Part shown: in pieces, positions 12,281 through 24,988 of the stretch
How the letters are laid out: each line of letters begins with the position of its first letter
How positions within the stretch are numbered: the first letter of the stretch is position 1
DNA from: Carnegiea gigantea
Taxonomy: Eukaryota > Streptophyta > Magnoliopsida > Caryophyllales > Cactaceae
Direction: 5' to 3'
DNA length: 64,000 nucleotides
NCBI GenBank assembly: GCA_029747015.1
Contig: JAKOGI010002720.1
Span: 26,575 to 90,574, forward strand
Notes under the pieces: generated by a model
What the model saw: only the letters and a program-made list of their open reading frames with translations
Database searches by the model: none
Told to the model about the DNA's origin: nothing
Translations under genes and position numbers: made by a program

Positions 12281-13446
12281 TCTCCAGAACACTCTAGGAA
12301 GCAATATTACAATGAAGGCAAATGTTATTATGTATACCATAATGTCTAAAATGCATTTTCTTCCTAAATAGAAGACAATGAGAATATCACGCTCTAATAA
12401 TTGTTTCGAGTTCAGCTTTTTGCCACCCTCCCTCCCCCTCCCCCGAAAACCCTTCATCTTGCAAACAGAAGGCCCAAGGGACAGATAGCTTTAACTTTCG
12501 ATATTGATCATAGCTAACTTTAAGCGAGCTTGTCCATTTTGGCCCTGGGCTTTGTCCATCCCTACAGATTTAGACTCCACCTCATTACAAATTGAACTTT
12601 ATATTATCATTTATTATATTTGAGGATGCATTAGGTTGGACCATTGTAACGAGGATTACATAGCATTGCACGCTCATCTTGTATCGCCCTTCCTGTACCC
12701 CCGGGGCAAAAAAGAGAGCAAGAGATTAGTAAGAATCTGATGGTGGAGATTAATTGGCTACCATGTAGCACACGGATTCACAACGGTCTTTGTCTAGCGG
12801 GCATTGTGTTAAGTAACACATTGTTTATCCTCGCATTGTCAAAATAAAGACTATGATTGGTCACTTCTGGATCTGGATAGATTAATCCAAATTCCAATCC
12901 ATACTTTTAGAGTCCCTTCTAAATGAGATATGTCTATGTGTGTGCTTTTTTGGGGGGCGGCGGGTGTGGTTGGTTAGACATAACAGAGTTAACGTTTAGC
13001 TGCATAGAAATCGATTCCCTCGGATGGTTAGACCTAATATTAAGAAAATTAACTGCTTATCACTCAAGATATAGAGGATAACCTAAAGGGTAATTTCTTG
13101 GTGTTAATATCCATGATCGACCAGCTAAAATCATCGAAAACCAACATTTGTGACAGAAGAACCCTTTGGCTTCTCTACATTCACAATGATATCGTCAGAT
13201 TTTTGCATGAACCAAATTGCAGTTTCTTAGTTGAATCCTTGTTAAACGACAATGAAGAACTGGCCTCTGATTCCCCTTACACTTGATCTAGCATTAATAG
13301 GACATCATTCAATACTTTCACAATTTATGAAATTCTTACCAGAAAAAGAAAGGCAACTATAGAACCCAACCTACCGAATTTTTCGCTAATGGAGACTGAA
13401 AAGCAGTAATTGGCTCCTTTTCCTGTGTACATCAGGATGTTGATCA
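12281..13446. repeat. Locus duplication copy A, non-coding block
   Basis: Aligns with about 54493-55630 in copy B through its whole length. Shared blocks include the CTTTGTCCATCCCTACAGAT stretch and the GGTTCTTCTGTCAC complement near 13150. A plus-strand open frame at 13098-13286 has a longer counterpart at 55276-55587, but there is no recognisable domain, so I treat it as conserved by descent only. Confidence 0.7.
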
Positions 13447-13449
13447 AAC

Positions 13450-13484
<35 letters not shown>

Positions 13485-13517
13485 CGAAGATGACGATGAT
13501 GAAGATAATAATAATAA
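13447..13517. repeat. (GAT)n / (AAT)n microsatellite at the copia insertion site
   Basis: About ten GAT units are followed by imperfect GAC/GAT/AAT units up to the copia LTR. Copy B has only a short GAT/AAT run at the same position (about 55634-55663), so the expansion is specific to A or has been lost in B. Confidence 0.9.
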
Positions 13518-14338
13518 TGTTAGGATCAAATAATATGAAATTGGATGCAACAAGAAAGTATCATGAAATACGAAAATGGAAAGAAAAAATAAATCAGCAC
13601 TAGGAACACCAAAATTTTATGTGGAAAATCCAAATTGGAAAAAACGTGCTGCGATAATCGAAAAATTCACTCTATGTTTGGAAAGTACAACTTGATCTCA
13701 AGGCAATGTGCTTGAGTAAGAGATTAATAGGTGATTACAAATTTACTCAAAATACTCTCTTAAAACTAAGGACAAATAGTGAATAATTTTTTTGGTGTGG
13801 ATGTAAGAAGGTGATGATGATTCTTGATTGGTTGTGGATGATCAAGCTTAATTTTTTGGATGACCAAGTTTGAAGAAGATGATGAAGATTTATAGCGGCT
13901 TCCCTTAACCTCCAGCAATTAATTAGAAATAATTTGAAATAATTCTTGCCATAAACTTCAAAAATGGACCAAGAAAGGAGAGCCCAAAAGTCACCTAGGC
14001 TACAACGGACCATGGGATTGGGCACAAAAGGTCCGTGGAGCTCACTGGGCAAAAACGTTACTGCTGTTGCACTTGAAAGAAGATGGCAAAAGCTGTCGGG
14101 GCTGCACTGATGAAGGAGAAGGCCCAGGTAGTGAAACCAAAGAAGAAGCGAAGCTGGGCCTGCGCATGTGAGAGAAGCCCAAATAGCTCGCTCGGTCAAA
14201 GCAGGTCAACGAAGCTGGAACAGACTAGAATTCTAGGCCGTGTGAATAACAAGCCTGGCTGTGTTTTATTTTTTTTCACTTCTTGCTTAGCCCAAACCAA
14301 ACAAATTGATTAATATTTTTGGGCCAATTTCCTCAATA
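13518..14338 (-). repeat. Copia 3' LTR (821 bp)
   Basis: Starts TGTTAGGATC and ends CCTCAATA, decayed from the CCTCAACA kept in the other LTR. Aligns along its whole length with 32532-33350. Confidence 0.92.
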
Positions 14339-14352
14339 ATCTCCCCCTTGGA
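14339..14352 (-). other. Polypurine tract of the copia element
   Basis: The minus strand reads CCAAGGGGGAGAT directly before the 3' LTR. Confidence 0.8.
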
Positions 14353-14479
14353 CCAAAAATCCTCAATTACCGATATCGCCATAGAATCCCGAAGGACAGA
14401 GCCCCATAGGGCGGGGCCCGAAGGGCTATTAGAAACTGTGAATATCGACTAAGTCCAGGCAATGTTGGAACCTAGTAAA

Positions 14480-17011
14480 AGGACGTGGTTTGGTGAGCAT
14501 GTTTGCGGGATTATCCGACTTATGAATTTTTTTCACAATAATTTCCACTTGTGCAATAATATCCTGAATAAAATGGTACTTGACACTAATATGCGTGGTC
14601 TTGGAATGATAAGTATTATTCTTGGAAAGATGAATTGCACTTTAGCTATCAGAAAATACAATAATAGTACCTTGTGCAATGTCAAGCTCAATAAGATGAA
14701 CTCATAACCATATAACTTCTTTAACACCTTCAATTGCAGCGATATACTCGACTTCAGTTGTTGATAAGACTGCAATAGATTAAAAGGATGCTTTCCAAAG
14801 ATAGTACCCATACATAAGGTGAAGATATAACCAGAAATAGAACACCTATGGTTAAGGTCACTACCATAATCAGAGTTAACATAGCCAATAACATCAAGGG
14901 TTGTAGACTTGGATTTATCAAACACCAAACACATATCAAGAGAACCCTTCACATATTGAAGAATCCATTTCACAGCATCCCAATGATCCTTAATAGGATT
15001 ATGCATAAAGCAGCTCACAACACTAACCGCGTGGGACAAATCAGGTCTAGTGCATACCATAGCATACATAAGACTACCAATTGCACTAGAATATAGAACA
15101 TGAGACATTTTCTCAAATTCCTCTTCAGTTGTTGGACAAGAATTAGAAAACAATTTGAAATGAGCAGCTAAGGGAATATAGACCGACTGACAATCGCTCA
15201 TATTGAACCCATCAAGTACTTTTTCGAGGTACTTTCTTTGGGATAGGAAGAGCTTACCAGTCTTGCATTATCTATGTATCTCCATACCAAGAATGTTCTT
15301 AGCTGCACCAAAGTCCTTCATTTCAAACTCATCACTAAGTTAAGATTTCAATTTGTTGATCAAGGACTTATCCTTAGAAGCATTGGCATGTCATCAACAT
15401 ATAATGGCAAATATATGAATGAACCTTTAAATTGCTGAAAATAGACACAATTATCATAACGACATCGTGTATGCCCTTATCTTATCATAAAGGCATCGAA
15501 TCTCTTATACCATATGTTGCGGAGCTTTTTTAAGGCCATAAAGAGATTTCTTCAAGCAGCATACAAGATTCTCCTTACCGGGAACCATAAATCCCTTGGG
15601 TTGATTTATATAGATCTCTTCCTCCAACTTGCCATGAAGGAAAGCTGTTTTAACATCTATCCAACTCCAAGTTAAATAAAGTAACTAAAGCAAGCAGCAC
15701 TCTAATGGAAGTATAACGAACAATAGGAGAGAATATTTCATTAAAGTCAATACTTTCCTTTTGGTTGCAACCACAAACAACCAAACGTGCTTTGCACCTT
15801 GCATCTTCAACCCCGGGGATGCCTTCTTTGTGCTTGTAGATCCACTTAGTGGTTAAGGCATGATGACCTTTAGGAAGTTTACATAACTCCCAAGTTCCAT
15901 TCTTATGTAAACTCTCAATTTCTTCTTGCATTTCCATGAGCCAATTTGAGGAGTTAGGACAAGAGATAGCCTCTAAATAGGTTGAATTTTCAATACCTTC
16001 AGTATTCTCTTGTGCTACGACGAGTGCATAGGCTATCAACCCACTCTCATCATTAGTGGCATAACGAGCGAATTTTCTAATTGTTCTCCTTGATCTATCA
16101 CAAGCAATAGAATATTTATCCTCCATCTGAGGCTCATTGGGACTTGAGGTGCTCAGACTTGGCTCATCAATAGGAACCTTATTGGTAGAATAAGGTAATG
16201 TGGATGTACTACCTCTACCTTGAGTTAGAAGCTCTAACTCCTTCTTGTCACTGGTATCATATGGATCACCTGCTCCAGTCAAAGACGCAATAGACTCTTT
16301 CCCAAGAGAAAACATAGCAGATTCATTAAATGTAACATCCTAACTTTGGATGACTTTCTTGGGACTAGGGCACCATAAACGATATCCTTTAGACTCGGAT
16401 GCATAACCAAGAAACATTCACTTAATAACCCTAGGAACTAGCTTGTCATCATTGACATGTGCATATGTAGGACATCCAAAAATTCTCAAAATAGAATGGT
16501 CAATGGAATTACCTGACGAAACCTCTTCTGGGATTTTGAAGTTAATATATGATTATGGAGAGCGATTCATAAGATAAGAAGTCGTTGAAACAGCCTCAGC
16601 CCAAAAATCTCGAAGGTGCCACAAACCGACATTGGAGAGCATACATCGAGCTCTCTCTAGAAGAGTCTGGTGAATACGTTCAGTGATACCATTGTGTTGA
16701 GACTTCCTAACCAAAGCTTTGTGTCTAGCAATACCTTGAATGGCACAAAAGTCATTGAAGTCCGACTTACAAAACTCTAAACCATTATCTGTCCTAAGCT
16801 TTTTGATTTTTCTCCCAATCTAGTTCTTATCAAGGACCTTGAATTTCTTAAACATAGGGAATATTTCATTTTTATGTCTTAAGAAATAAATCTAGACCTT
16901 ATGAGAGAAATCATCCACAAAAGTCAACATGTAGCGTTTTCCTTCAAAAGAAGAGACTCTAGAGGAACTCCATAAATCAGAATGAATACAATCTAGGATA
17001 CTCTTAGTACG
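14480..17011 (-). pseudogene. Copia pol relic, distal half: integrase core, RT, RNase H
   Basis: Read from 17011 down to 14480. The integrase core, with the H-S-D-L-W start and a later D-N-G-x-E-F block, opens right at the CACTA junction and is in phase with the part on the other side. RT follows, with the domain start near 15960 (W-L-M-E-M-Q-E-E) and an intact palm motif L-Y-V-D-D-M near 15395. RNase H covers 15201-14480, including the G-S-L-M-Y-A and T-R-P-D-L-S blocks and the terminal S-D-N-P-A-N-M-L-T-K-P. Several in-frame stops and frame changes (for example near 16820, 16400 and 15600-15250) show that no full polyprotein is made. Confidence 0.87.
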
Positions 17012-17014
17012 GTA
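17012..17014. other. CACTA target-site duplication GTA (left copy)
   Basis: GTA precedes CACTA at 17015 and is repeated at 31090-31092 directly after the TAGTG end. This is the 3-bp duplication expected for CACTA elements. Confidence 0.9.
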
Positions 17015-17380
17015 CACTATAAGAAAAAGACCAAATAAAGACGGAATCAGCGACGGAACACGGTTAATCAGTGACAGAATTTTAACATCAGCGATGGAAT
17101 TAGCGACGGAATACGGTTGTCGGATTTTCGCTCGTCGCTAGGTACTCGGCGACGGAATTTTGAAATTTCGTCGTCATTGGCGACAGATTCAGCGACAGAA
17201 ATTACGACATACTTTTTTTGGCGGGAGAAATTGGTGAGGCAGGGGGTGGCGACGGAATAACCATCCGTCGCCATTAGAGACGGAATCAGCAACGGATAGT
17301 TCATTCCTTCACCACCCCTGCCCCAAAAATTTTTTTTCTTCTGAATCCGTCACCATTCCGTCGCTAGGTTTCTCTTTTCT
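17015..17380. repeat. CACTA left terminal and subterminal repeats
   Basis: Terminal CACTATAAGAAAAAG followed by many direct and inverted copies of a GCGACGGAA-like 9-mer and its complement TTCCGTCGC. In this superfamily such repeats are binding sites for the TnpA-type protein. Confidence 0.88.
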
Positions 17381-17900
17381 TAAAAATAAAATCGCTTGTT
17401 TTTGATCATATCCGTACATACATTTCAATCCCTGCGAGAAATTTACAAGATCTTCGCACTCAATCAACATCTAATGGCTTCGAATATGATTTCGTTCGAA
17501 GCGTTCTCAACAATTTCAAGCCACACAAAGGTGGAATATCACATCTAACGCAACATTTCCAACCAAGAGTTTTCAATTCGCAAACCACAAGTTCCAAACA
17601 AAGTCTCTACATATCACAAACCACAAGTTCTAAATAAAGTCTCTACATATCACAAACCATAAATCCAAACAAACAAGAAGTGGCCAGTGATTGAGAATAA
17701 AGTTATATATATGTTTGCAGAAGAGGGAGAAGCAAGCGCCAAATAGGAGGGGAGTGAAATAAGCACCAGGGGAAGGGGAGTGAAATAAGCAGAAATGGGA
17801 GGGGAAGCAAGCAGTAAGATATGTACTTTGGTAAACAACCAAGCAGAAGAGCCACCAGCTGAAGGAAAACTGCAACCAACTCAATCACCAAGGTGAAGAT
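17381..17900. other. CACTA 3' non-coding region
   Basis: Between the subterminal array and the second transposon gene. It contains a local duplication of about 40 bp around CTCTACATATCACAAACCA (near 17605 and 17640). Short open frames here are not conserved or domain-bearing. Confidence 0.5.
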
Positions 17901-19880
17901 CATCCTCATCCTCTTCCTCTTCCTCTTCCTCTTCCTCTTCCTTTGCCTCACCAGCTTCCTCATTGTGTTGCGATTGACGAGTAAATGGAGGCTGAGATCC
18001 CGAGCCAGACGCCTATTACATTTGAAAGAAAGGTTGGAGGCGCTGATCGATGCTCATCATTTGTTGGCTCAGTTGTTGGTTGCTTGGGTGAGCAATTTGT
18101 TGGATTCCTCCAGTTGCTTACATTTCTCTACAAGCACCGGTAGCTTTCAGCTTGTGAAGTTAGCTCACTCCCCAAGTTGGTCACTACACCCCTTAAGTCA
18201 TTGAGTTCTTGTTGCGATGGCGTAGAACTGCTACCTGCTGATAGACATTTCAGTGAAGTACGCATTAGTATTGCAATTAAGTAAATTCAATGTATAACCA
18301 TGGTCATTGAAACTTCAATGTGAAAATTGTACTGGATCTTTAAGTGGGACTGAAGTAACCGAATTTCCTTATGTTGACAGCCTCGTCACCAATGCCATAA
18401 ATACGACCCTTCTTGTTCTTGAACGTCTTCACCCACAACTCATTTGGGTTTGGAAATGGCTGGTTTGGATCTTGAGAAGTGCCATCCCCAGTCCCTTGAG
18501 AGTTGATAACATTTTGAAAATTACATTCAAAGGATTCCTATAATACCACAACATGCGCACGAAATCATGCATACTACAATTACTTAAAATAAAGTTCACA
18601 AGTTAATGTTGAACTACCAATGAAGATTGAGAATAGCTAATTCCTTACATAAGTTTGTTGTGATTTCTTATCACCTAAGGGGCATTTTCCTTACCATGGA
18701 GTTTGTGAGTGCGACTGAATAATTCAATAATGGTGGGCTCCGTCCCAAGTTGTTCCCTCTATGTACGTGCCAGAAACAATGATGTCAAGCACAACACAAA
18801 ATACAGTATTAAACTTAAACAAATACATAGCAAACATTAATTCATTTACCAGACGCCGCCTATGCTCATGCATAGGGATCGAGCCACAAGTGTGGAGAGA
18901 TGGGCCACCACTTTCTGGAGTTCCCAGTCGGTTCTTCTAGGCTATTTCACTGAATTTCTTGTAATGTTCATTCGCCCAGTGCTGTTGGAGTCCCTCCCAT
19001 TGAGCATCACCGAGCCAAACAGGCTTCTTGTTATGCTTCCTTGCTTTACCAAAGAAGTCTCTCAAGCGTGCATTGCCTCGATTTTCAAAATTCCTTCTTA
19101 TACGGTCCTCATAGAGCGAATCCCAAGTAAACCACTTCTGTAATTATGAAGACAAAAAAACACATCAAATAATACAATAGTAATTTATAATGTTCACAGA
19201 AACTGTTAATACGAAGTCACTGTAGTTACCTTGAACTCTCCAAACCACAAATCTCGTACTGGTTTGGGCACTTTGCTCTAAGTAGGCCAAGCTCTGTCAA
19301 ATTTGCTTTGAAATATGAGCGAAATCCTACTAACAGCACCATCATTAGGGAGAAACTTAATTGAACATAACACATCAAATTGATTACTTATTATGCAAAA
19401 TTCATGTAGTACTTCATAAGATATAACAAATAAAGCCTTACCCGTTACCATCTAGCTCAATTCAAGTCTTAGCTCGAGTGCTCCCATGACTGGATTATGC
19501 TTTACTTTCACCACTTGCAATGTTCTCTTGGGACTGATTTGTGTTAGGGTGAGCGGGTTGGAGAGCAGGCTACACAGTGTGAACAACATGGGGGTTTGGA
19601 GGAATGTTGTAGGCAAATTGGCCGTACATGGTGCTTTGGTTGAAAATGTATGAGGTTTGATGATGGAAAGCCCCAAATGGGGGAGGTAGTGGTCCTGAAA
19701 TACTTGGTATGTAAGCAGCCATTGTGGCTCCTGACTGAACTGGTATATGAGGTACCTAGGGGGAAGATGGATCAATATCCATTGCGGTCTGATCTACGGC
19801 AGAGCTCCTACGCCCTCGTCCTCTACCTCGAGGGGAGGACTTACCTCGACGAGAACTTGAATCTATACCTGAAATAGGTG
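17901..19880 (-). pseudogene. CACTA second gene, Transposase_24-like (TnpA role), multi-exon relic
   Basis: Read from 19880 downward. There is first a basic, R/G/S-rich start (about 19860-19800) and a proline-rich stretch (19775-19480). A domain follows at about 19340-19230 with a P-x-x-V-R-D-L-W-F-x-E-F string. A second exon at 19140-18870 contains N-A-R-L-R-D-F-F-G-K-A-R and P-V-W-L-G-D. A third at 18770-18690 has E-L-G-T-E-P-T-I-I-E-L-F-S-R-T-H. A fourth at 18500-18370 has L-W-V-K-T-F-K-N-K-K-G-R-I-Y-G-I-G. The last, at 18240-17960, has a Q-Q-E-L-N-D-L-R heptad-like part, ending near the hexanucleotide run. This order matches plant Transposase_24 (Ptta/En/Spm) proteins. Exon borders are inferred, and several stops suggest decay. 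Confidence 0.72.
17909..17944. repeat. Hexanucleotide (CTCTTC)n run
   Basis: About six imperfect CTCTTC units. On the minus strand they form a purine-rich stretch at the end of the second CACTA gene. Confidence 0.85.
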
Positions 19881-21864
19881 ACAACAAAGCCAAGTACAAA
19901 TATATAATGATTGCACATATAAACTATTTTTCTCATACATCATAATAGGTACGTAGGTTACATATATTTTGCAAAGCTCATTCAAACAATATAAGTAAAG
20001 TCACAACCAATTGTTTGACATGCAAAGTACTCAAACACATAAGAATTCATAACCACTCAATCATCTGCGTCCTCATCATCATCAATGTCGTTGTCATCAT
20101 CATCATACAAATGTAAATTTTCTTCAGCTTCATCTGTTTCATTACCGTCATCCCACTCCCCCTCTTCATCATCCTCATCATTCTCTACCTCATCTATCTC
20201 GTCATTACCCTGAATGAATGAAAACTCTATTTCATCATTAACCTCTTCCGGTGGTGCACTTTTATCCACTAATGATGCAGGAATGACGTAATTCACAGGT
20301 TCGACGATAGTCGTTATGTCCGTTTGTTGGTACGCAGTAGGTAGAGTGTACTGCTAATCCACTCTCGCCCTTGGTTTGATTGTTATGACAACAAGCCAAT
20401 TGGCTCTATCCCTTGAGCGATCTGCCTGTGGCATGAAGTATACTTGTGATGCGGTGTTTGGGAAGATAAATGGGTCGTACTTTCGGTACCTTCTTGTACG
20501 GTGGGCCTCAATAAGGTTGCTTACTTAGTGAGATTGTGTCCTATGATTCAATGTGGGGTCGAACCACACATCGTTTAAGTGGTTCGTCTACGTACTCAAT
20601 TTGGACAATATCCTTTAGTACATCATAATAATCATTCTCAATATCGCCTTCCCCAATGCCACAAACACTAACACCACAATTATATGTTCTCTTCCCGACA
20701 CTTCGAGCTTCTGTATGGAATTTGAATCCATTTACTCTATATGTCGTCTACGTCGACACATACCGCTTTGGTTTCACAGCCAATTGGCTCAGGTAGCAAT
20801 GTTTGTCGATCTCGAATAGTTGAATATAATACACCTAAGGTGACATAACATGTGGTTTTAATTAATACAATGCACTTAATTAACTGTTATGTTAAAATTA
20901 TAAATAAATGAGTTATAATACTTACATTCTCACTAAACCGATCTGCGAAATGAGTTTCGATGATGTTGTCGACATCTGCGTCGTTGACATTGGGACGTGC
21001 AGTTCTGACTTGTTCTGTGAAAATTCTATCACATTTTATGAAGCCTATTAATATACTTGCGCTATGAATGATAAACTTAATTGGAAGTGAAAATACCACT
21101 CACTCTATATAAGGTTTAACTTTATCACAATTTAACAGCACGTGAAGATGGGTGGCAACATATTCGACAGCTGTGAGATACCTTGATCTTTCCCTACCCA
21201 TAGCGGTCCCTTACGGTGCAAACACGGACAGAGTTGGAAAATGATTAATATGTTCATCGTCATCCTCATTTCTCCTGCACCTAGTGCACATGGACGGCAC
21301 ATTAGAGCCGAAGTAATAGGGGGCGAAGAATGTCCTCTCTGCCTCTAGGTATGCTTCTGTGATTGAACTTTCAGGACACGCTTGTTGCTTTATCTTTTTC
21401 TTCAATCGACCAAAGAACCTACCCAATTCACAATTGCATTTACTTCTAAGTGATTCCACATATAAGAATTCATATAAGGTTTCATCTATTATAGTATAAT
21501 TTACCTCTCAAATGGATACATCCGTCGGTATTGTACTGGACCACCTAGTTGAACCTCTTCTGCCAAATGCACTGGCAGGTGCTCCATTACATTGAAAAAG
21601 CCAGGAGGAAAAATGGTCTCCAACTTATACAAAGTGATGACAATGTTGCAATACAGTTCCTCAAGCATATCCTCCCGCAATGTTGTTGAGCATAAGTTCT
21701 TGAAGAACTGGCTTATCTCAATAAGAGGTTTCAACACATCATCTGGGAGCGCACCAAATGCAATTGGTAAAAGAGTCTCTATGAAGACATGACAATCATA
21801 ACTTTTCATGTTGTTGAACTTAGCCTCATTAGGGTCCACGATATTCCTCAAATTAGAGTAATAT

Positions 21865-22314
21865 TGTAACAACCCACGACTACCCGCCATCGAGATATTG
21901 TCCACCTTGGGGCTACACAGCTTACACCAGGGCACGCTCACCCTGACTTCAGTGCACCCCTCATGGTTTTGTCCTCAAAAGGCGCCTCGATGGGTTGAGG
22001 TTTCCCCACGCTTATAAGGCGTGGTTCGTTCTCCTCAACTCCCGATGTGGGATACCTTCATCCACCCCCTCTCAGGGGCCGAGCGTCATCGCTGGCACAT
22101 CGGGTCGGGTCCATAGCTCTGATACCACTGTAACAGCCCACGACCACCCGCCATCGAGGTATTGTCTGCTTTGGGGCTACACAGCTCACACTAAGGCACG
22201 CTCACCCCGAGTCCAGTGCACCCCTCACGGTTTTGTCCTCAAAAGGCGCCTCGATGGATTGAGGTTTCCCCACGCTTATAAGGCGTGGTTCGTTCTCCTC
22301 AACTCCCGATGTGG
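21865..22314 (-). mobile_element. TRIM unit, minus orientation: LTR - internal - truncated LTR
   Basis: LTR 21865-22060 (196 bp). The internal part is 22061-22128 (68 bp), including the primer-binding site complement GCTCTGATACCA at 22115-22126. A second LTR starts at 22129 and loses its last ten or so bases at 22314. Terminal-repeat retrotransposons in miniature have short LTRs, PBS and PPT but no coding capacity. Confidence 0.85.
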
Positions 22315-23758
22315 CCCTTCCCCTAGGTTAACATCGTTCATTTCATATTGTCCGAAGCACATTATCTTAGCCACTTTAAAGCGTATGGGCCATAGCGGCT
22401 AATAATTTTGTTGTGTCTTTTGGTAAAATCGTTTAACATGTAACTCACACCATTTCTAAAGCATTTTAGGGGTTCCTCCCAAACATTGTTTGAGTAGCTA
22501 AAGTAGGCCATTGCTCGCTACTAGACATGGCTATTATTCATTTAAAACACATGAAAAGTCCTTTGCTAAAACATCACCTTTACACACACATGTTACATCT
22601 TAAACATACAAGGGAAAGGGGATACACATATCACATTTAAACACTTCGTAATTATTTTAACATAATGAGCCACACGTGACCTCGCAATCCACACGATTGC
22701 GGTTAATTCACAACCCGAACTCCCTCCTCACAAGCACCGTACCACAAGGACCTCGAACCACTGATAGATCTTCCTCAAACCATCCAACTACCATCTCGGT
22801 TTTATATTTTACTAATCCTATCATATTCTCAAGCTAGCTTAAAAGGAGATAGAGTTTAGGTACTCACCTGGTAAGCATCACTACTCAGCGGTGAGTTATA
22901 GTAAGCATACGAACACATACGCATCATTATATTCACATATAAACCATAACATCTCATTTAACAATTAGCAGGCCATTACGGGGTAGCTAAGCATACAAAC
23001 ATACGAACACATACGTACCATCATATTCATGTATAAACCATAGCACTTTATCTAGCAAGTCAAACACGATTGGATTTTAAACATTTACCATTTATTTCGG
23101 AGTTAGTGAGCTGTTATGGGGTAGTTAAGCGCATAAGTGACCATAGAGTGGCTAAACATTTATATATGTCGATTTTAAATTCGTACGATGCAATCTGAAA
23201 TTCACAAATGGTCATGGAGTGACTAAACATTTATATGCCTTGATTTTACACACGTACGATTCAGTTCGAAGATAGTTTCTGGGCATGATTCGACTTAAAG
23301 CTTTAAGTTTGAATTATCTAGTTAAGTTCGAACCTCAATTAAACTTATATTGATTCATTTCGATGCTATACATATATCGATTCGAATCGAAGCTAAGCAT
23401 ACATAATTCATTTCGAATTAATATTTCAGGCATAATTTACATATATTGATTCGAATCGAAGCTAAGCATACATAATTCATTTCGGATTAAGATTTCAGGT
23501 ATAATCTACATCAATTAATTCGAATTGATGCTAAACATATATAAACCACTTCGAATTAACCTTTTAGGTGTAATTTACGTTAATTGATTCGAATGGAAGC
23601 TAAACATATGTAAATCACTTCGAATTAACATTTCAAGCATAATTCACCTAAATTGATTCGAATCGACGCTAAACATATATAATTCATTTTGGATTAACAT
23701 TTCATGCATAATTCATCTAAATTGATTCGAATCGAAGCTAAACATATATAAACCACTG
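22315..23758. other. Non-TRIM block A inside the composite
   Basis: About 1.4 kb of AT-rich, non-coding sequence. Its right two thirds (22735-23757) are a diverged duplicate of 24987-25930. It ends in a tandem array of a repeat of about 68 bp. It resembles long-LTR sequence rather than host DNA, but I could not assign it. Confidence 0.6.
23330..23757. repeat. Tandem array, unit of about 68 bp, first copy
   Basis: Around six diverged units share TTGATTCGAATCGAAGCTAA followed by CATATATAA and TTCGAATTAACATTTCAGG. It stops abruptly where the plus-oriented TRIM array begins. Confidence 0.82.
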
Positions 23759-24988
23759 TAACATGGATGAAGGTATCCCACAGCGGGAGTCAAGGAGAAT
23801 GAACCATGCCTTATAAGCGTGGGGAAACCTCAACCGATCGAGGCGCCTTTTGAGGACAAAACCGTGAGGGGTGCACTGGATTCAGGGTGAGCGTGCTCCG
23901 GTATGAGCTGTGTAGCCCTAAAGCGGACAATTCCTCGATGGCGGGTAGTCGTAGGCTGTTACAGTGGCATCAGAGCCATGGACCCGACCCGATGCGCCAG
24001 CGAGGACGCTGGGCCCTTGAGAGGGGGGTGGATGAAGGCATTCCACATCGGGAGTTAAGGAGAACGAACCATGCCTTATAAGCGTGGGGAAATCTCAACC
24101 CATCGAGGGGCCTTTTGAGGAAAAAAACGTGAGGGGTGCACTGGACTTAGGGTGAGCGTGCCCTGGTGTGAGTTGTGTAGCCCCAAAGCGGACAATACCT
24201 CGATGGCGGGTGGTCGTGGGCTGTTACAGTGGTATCAGAGCCATGGACCCGACCCGATGTGCCAACGAGGACGCTGGGCCCCTGAGAGGGGGTGGATGAA
24301 GGTATCCCACATCGGGGGTTGAGGGGAACGAACCACGCCTTATAAGCGTGGGGAAACCTCAACCCATCGAGGCGCCTTTTGAGGACAAAACCGTGAGGGG
24401 TGCACTGGACTCAGGGTGAGCGTGCCCTGGTGTGAGCTGTGTAGCCCCAAAGCGGACAATACCTCGATGGTGGGTGGTCGTGGGCTGTTACAGTGGTATC
24501 AGAGCCATGGACCCGACCCGATGTGCCAGCGAGGACGTTGGGCCCCTGAGGGAGGTGGATGAAGGTATCCCACATCGGGAGTTGAGGAGAACGAACCATG
24601 CCTTATAAGCGTGGGGAAACCTCAACCCATCGAGGCGCCTTTTGAGGACAAAACCGTGAGGGGTGCACTGGACTCAGGGTGAGCGTGCCCTGGTGTGAGT
24701 TGTGTACCCCTAAAAGCGGACAATACCTCGATGGCGGGTGGTTGTGGGCGTGATGGCCGAACCATGAGCGTGGGGATGAAGGTGATCACCACATGTGGGG
24801 AGATTGAGGAGAACCGAACCAGCGCCTTGATAAAGCGTGAGGGAAAACCTCAAACCCATCGAGGTGCGCCTTTTGAGGACAAAACCGTGAGGGGTGCACT
24901 GGACTCAGGGTGAGCGTTTTGAGGACAAAACCGTGAGGGGTGCACTGGACTCAGCTACCCTGGTGTAGCTGTGTAGTCCCAAAGCGGA
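23759..24988 (+). mobile_element. TRIM array, plus orientation, first block
   Basis: Head-to-tail LTR-internal units with a regular 264-265-bp period: LTR ends at 23963, 24228 and 24492. A complete LTR is 24297-24492 (196 bp) and a complete internal part 24229-24296 (68 bp), with the PBS TGGTATCAGAGCC and a purine-rich GAGAGGGGGTGGA before the next LTR. Each LTR has a conserved CCTTATAAG box that could act as a TATA element. The last unit (about 24740-24985) is scrambled and indel-rich. Confidence 0.88.

Noticed and set aside
13098..13286. Possible small protein conserved at 55276-55587
   Set aside because: The copies share it through recent duplication. The ends and length differ, and no domain or known family was recognised.
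17630..17963. Small open frames with K/R repeats or hydrophobic stretches
   Set aside because: They arise from the hexanucleotide run and neighbouring non-coding CACTA sequence.
20057..20296. Independent acidic protein
   Set aside because: The D/E-rich frame is the C-terminal tail of the TNP2-like transposase on the same strand and in family order.
23887..24081. Repeated small open frames in the TRIM units (also 22000-22400 and 27497-27950)
   Set aside because: They recur only because the 265-bp unit recurs. TRIMs have no coding capacity, and the frames cross LTR borders.
23330..24500. CRISPR-like regular repeats
   Set aside because: The 68-bp units are diverged direct repeats without unique spacers, and the 265-bp units are TRIM LTR-internal units. 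The context is a plant nuclear genome.
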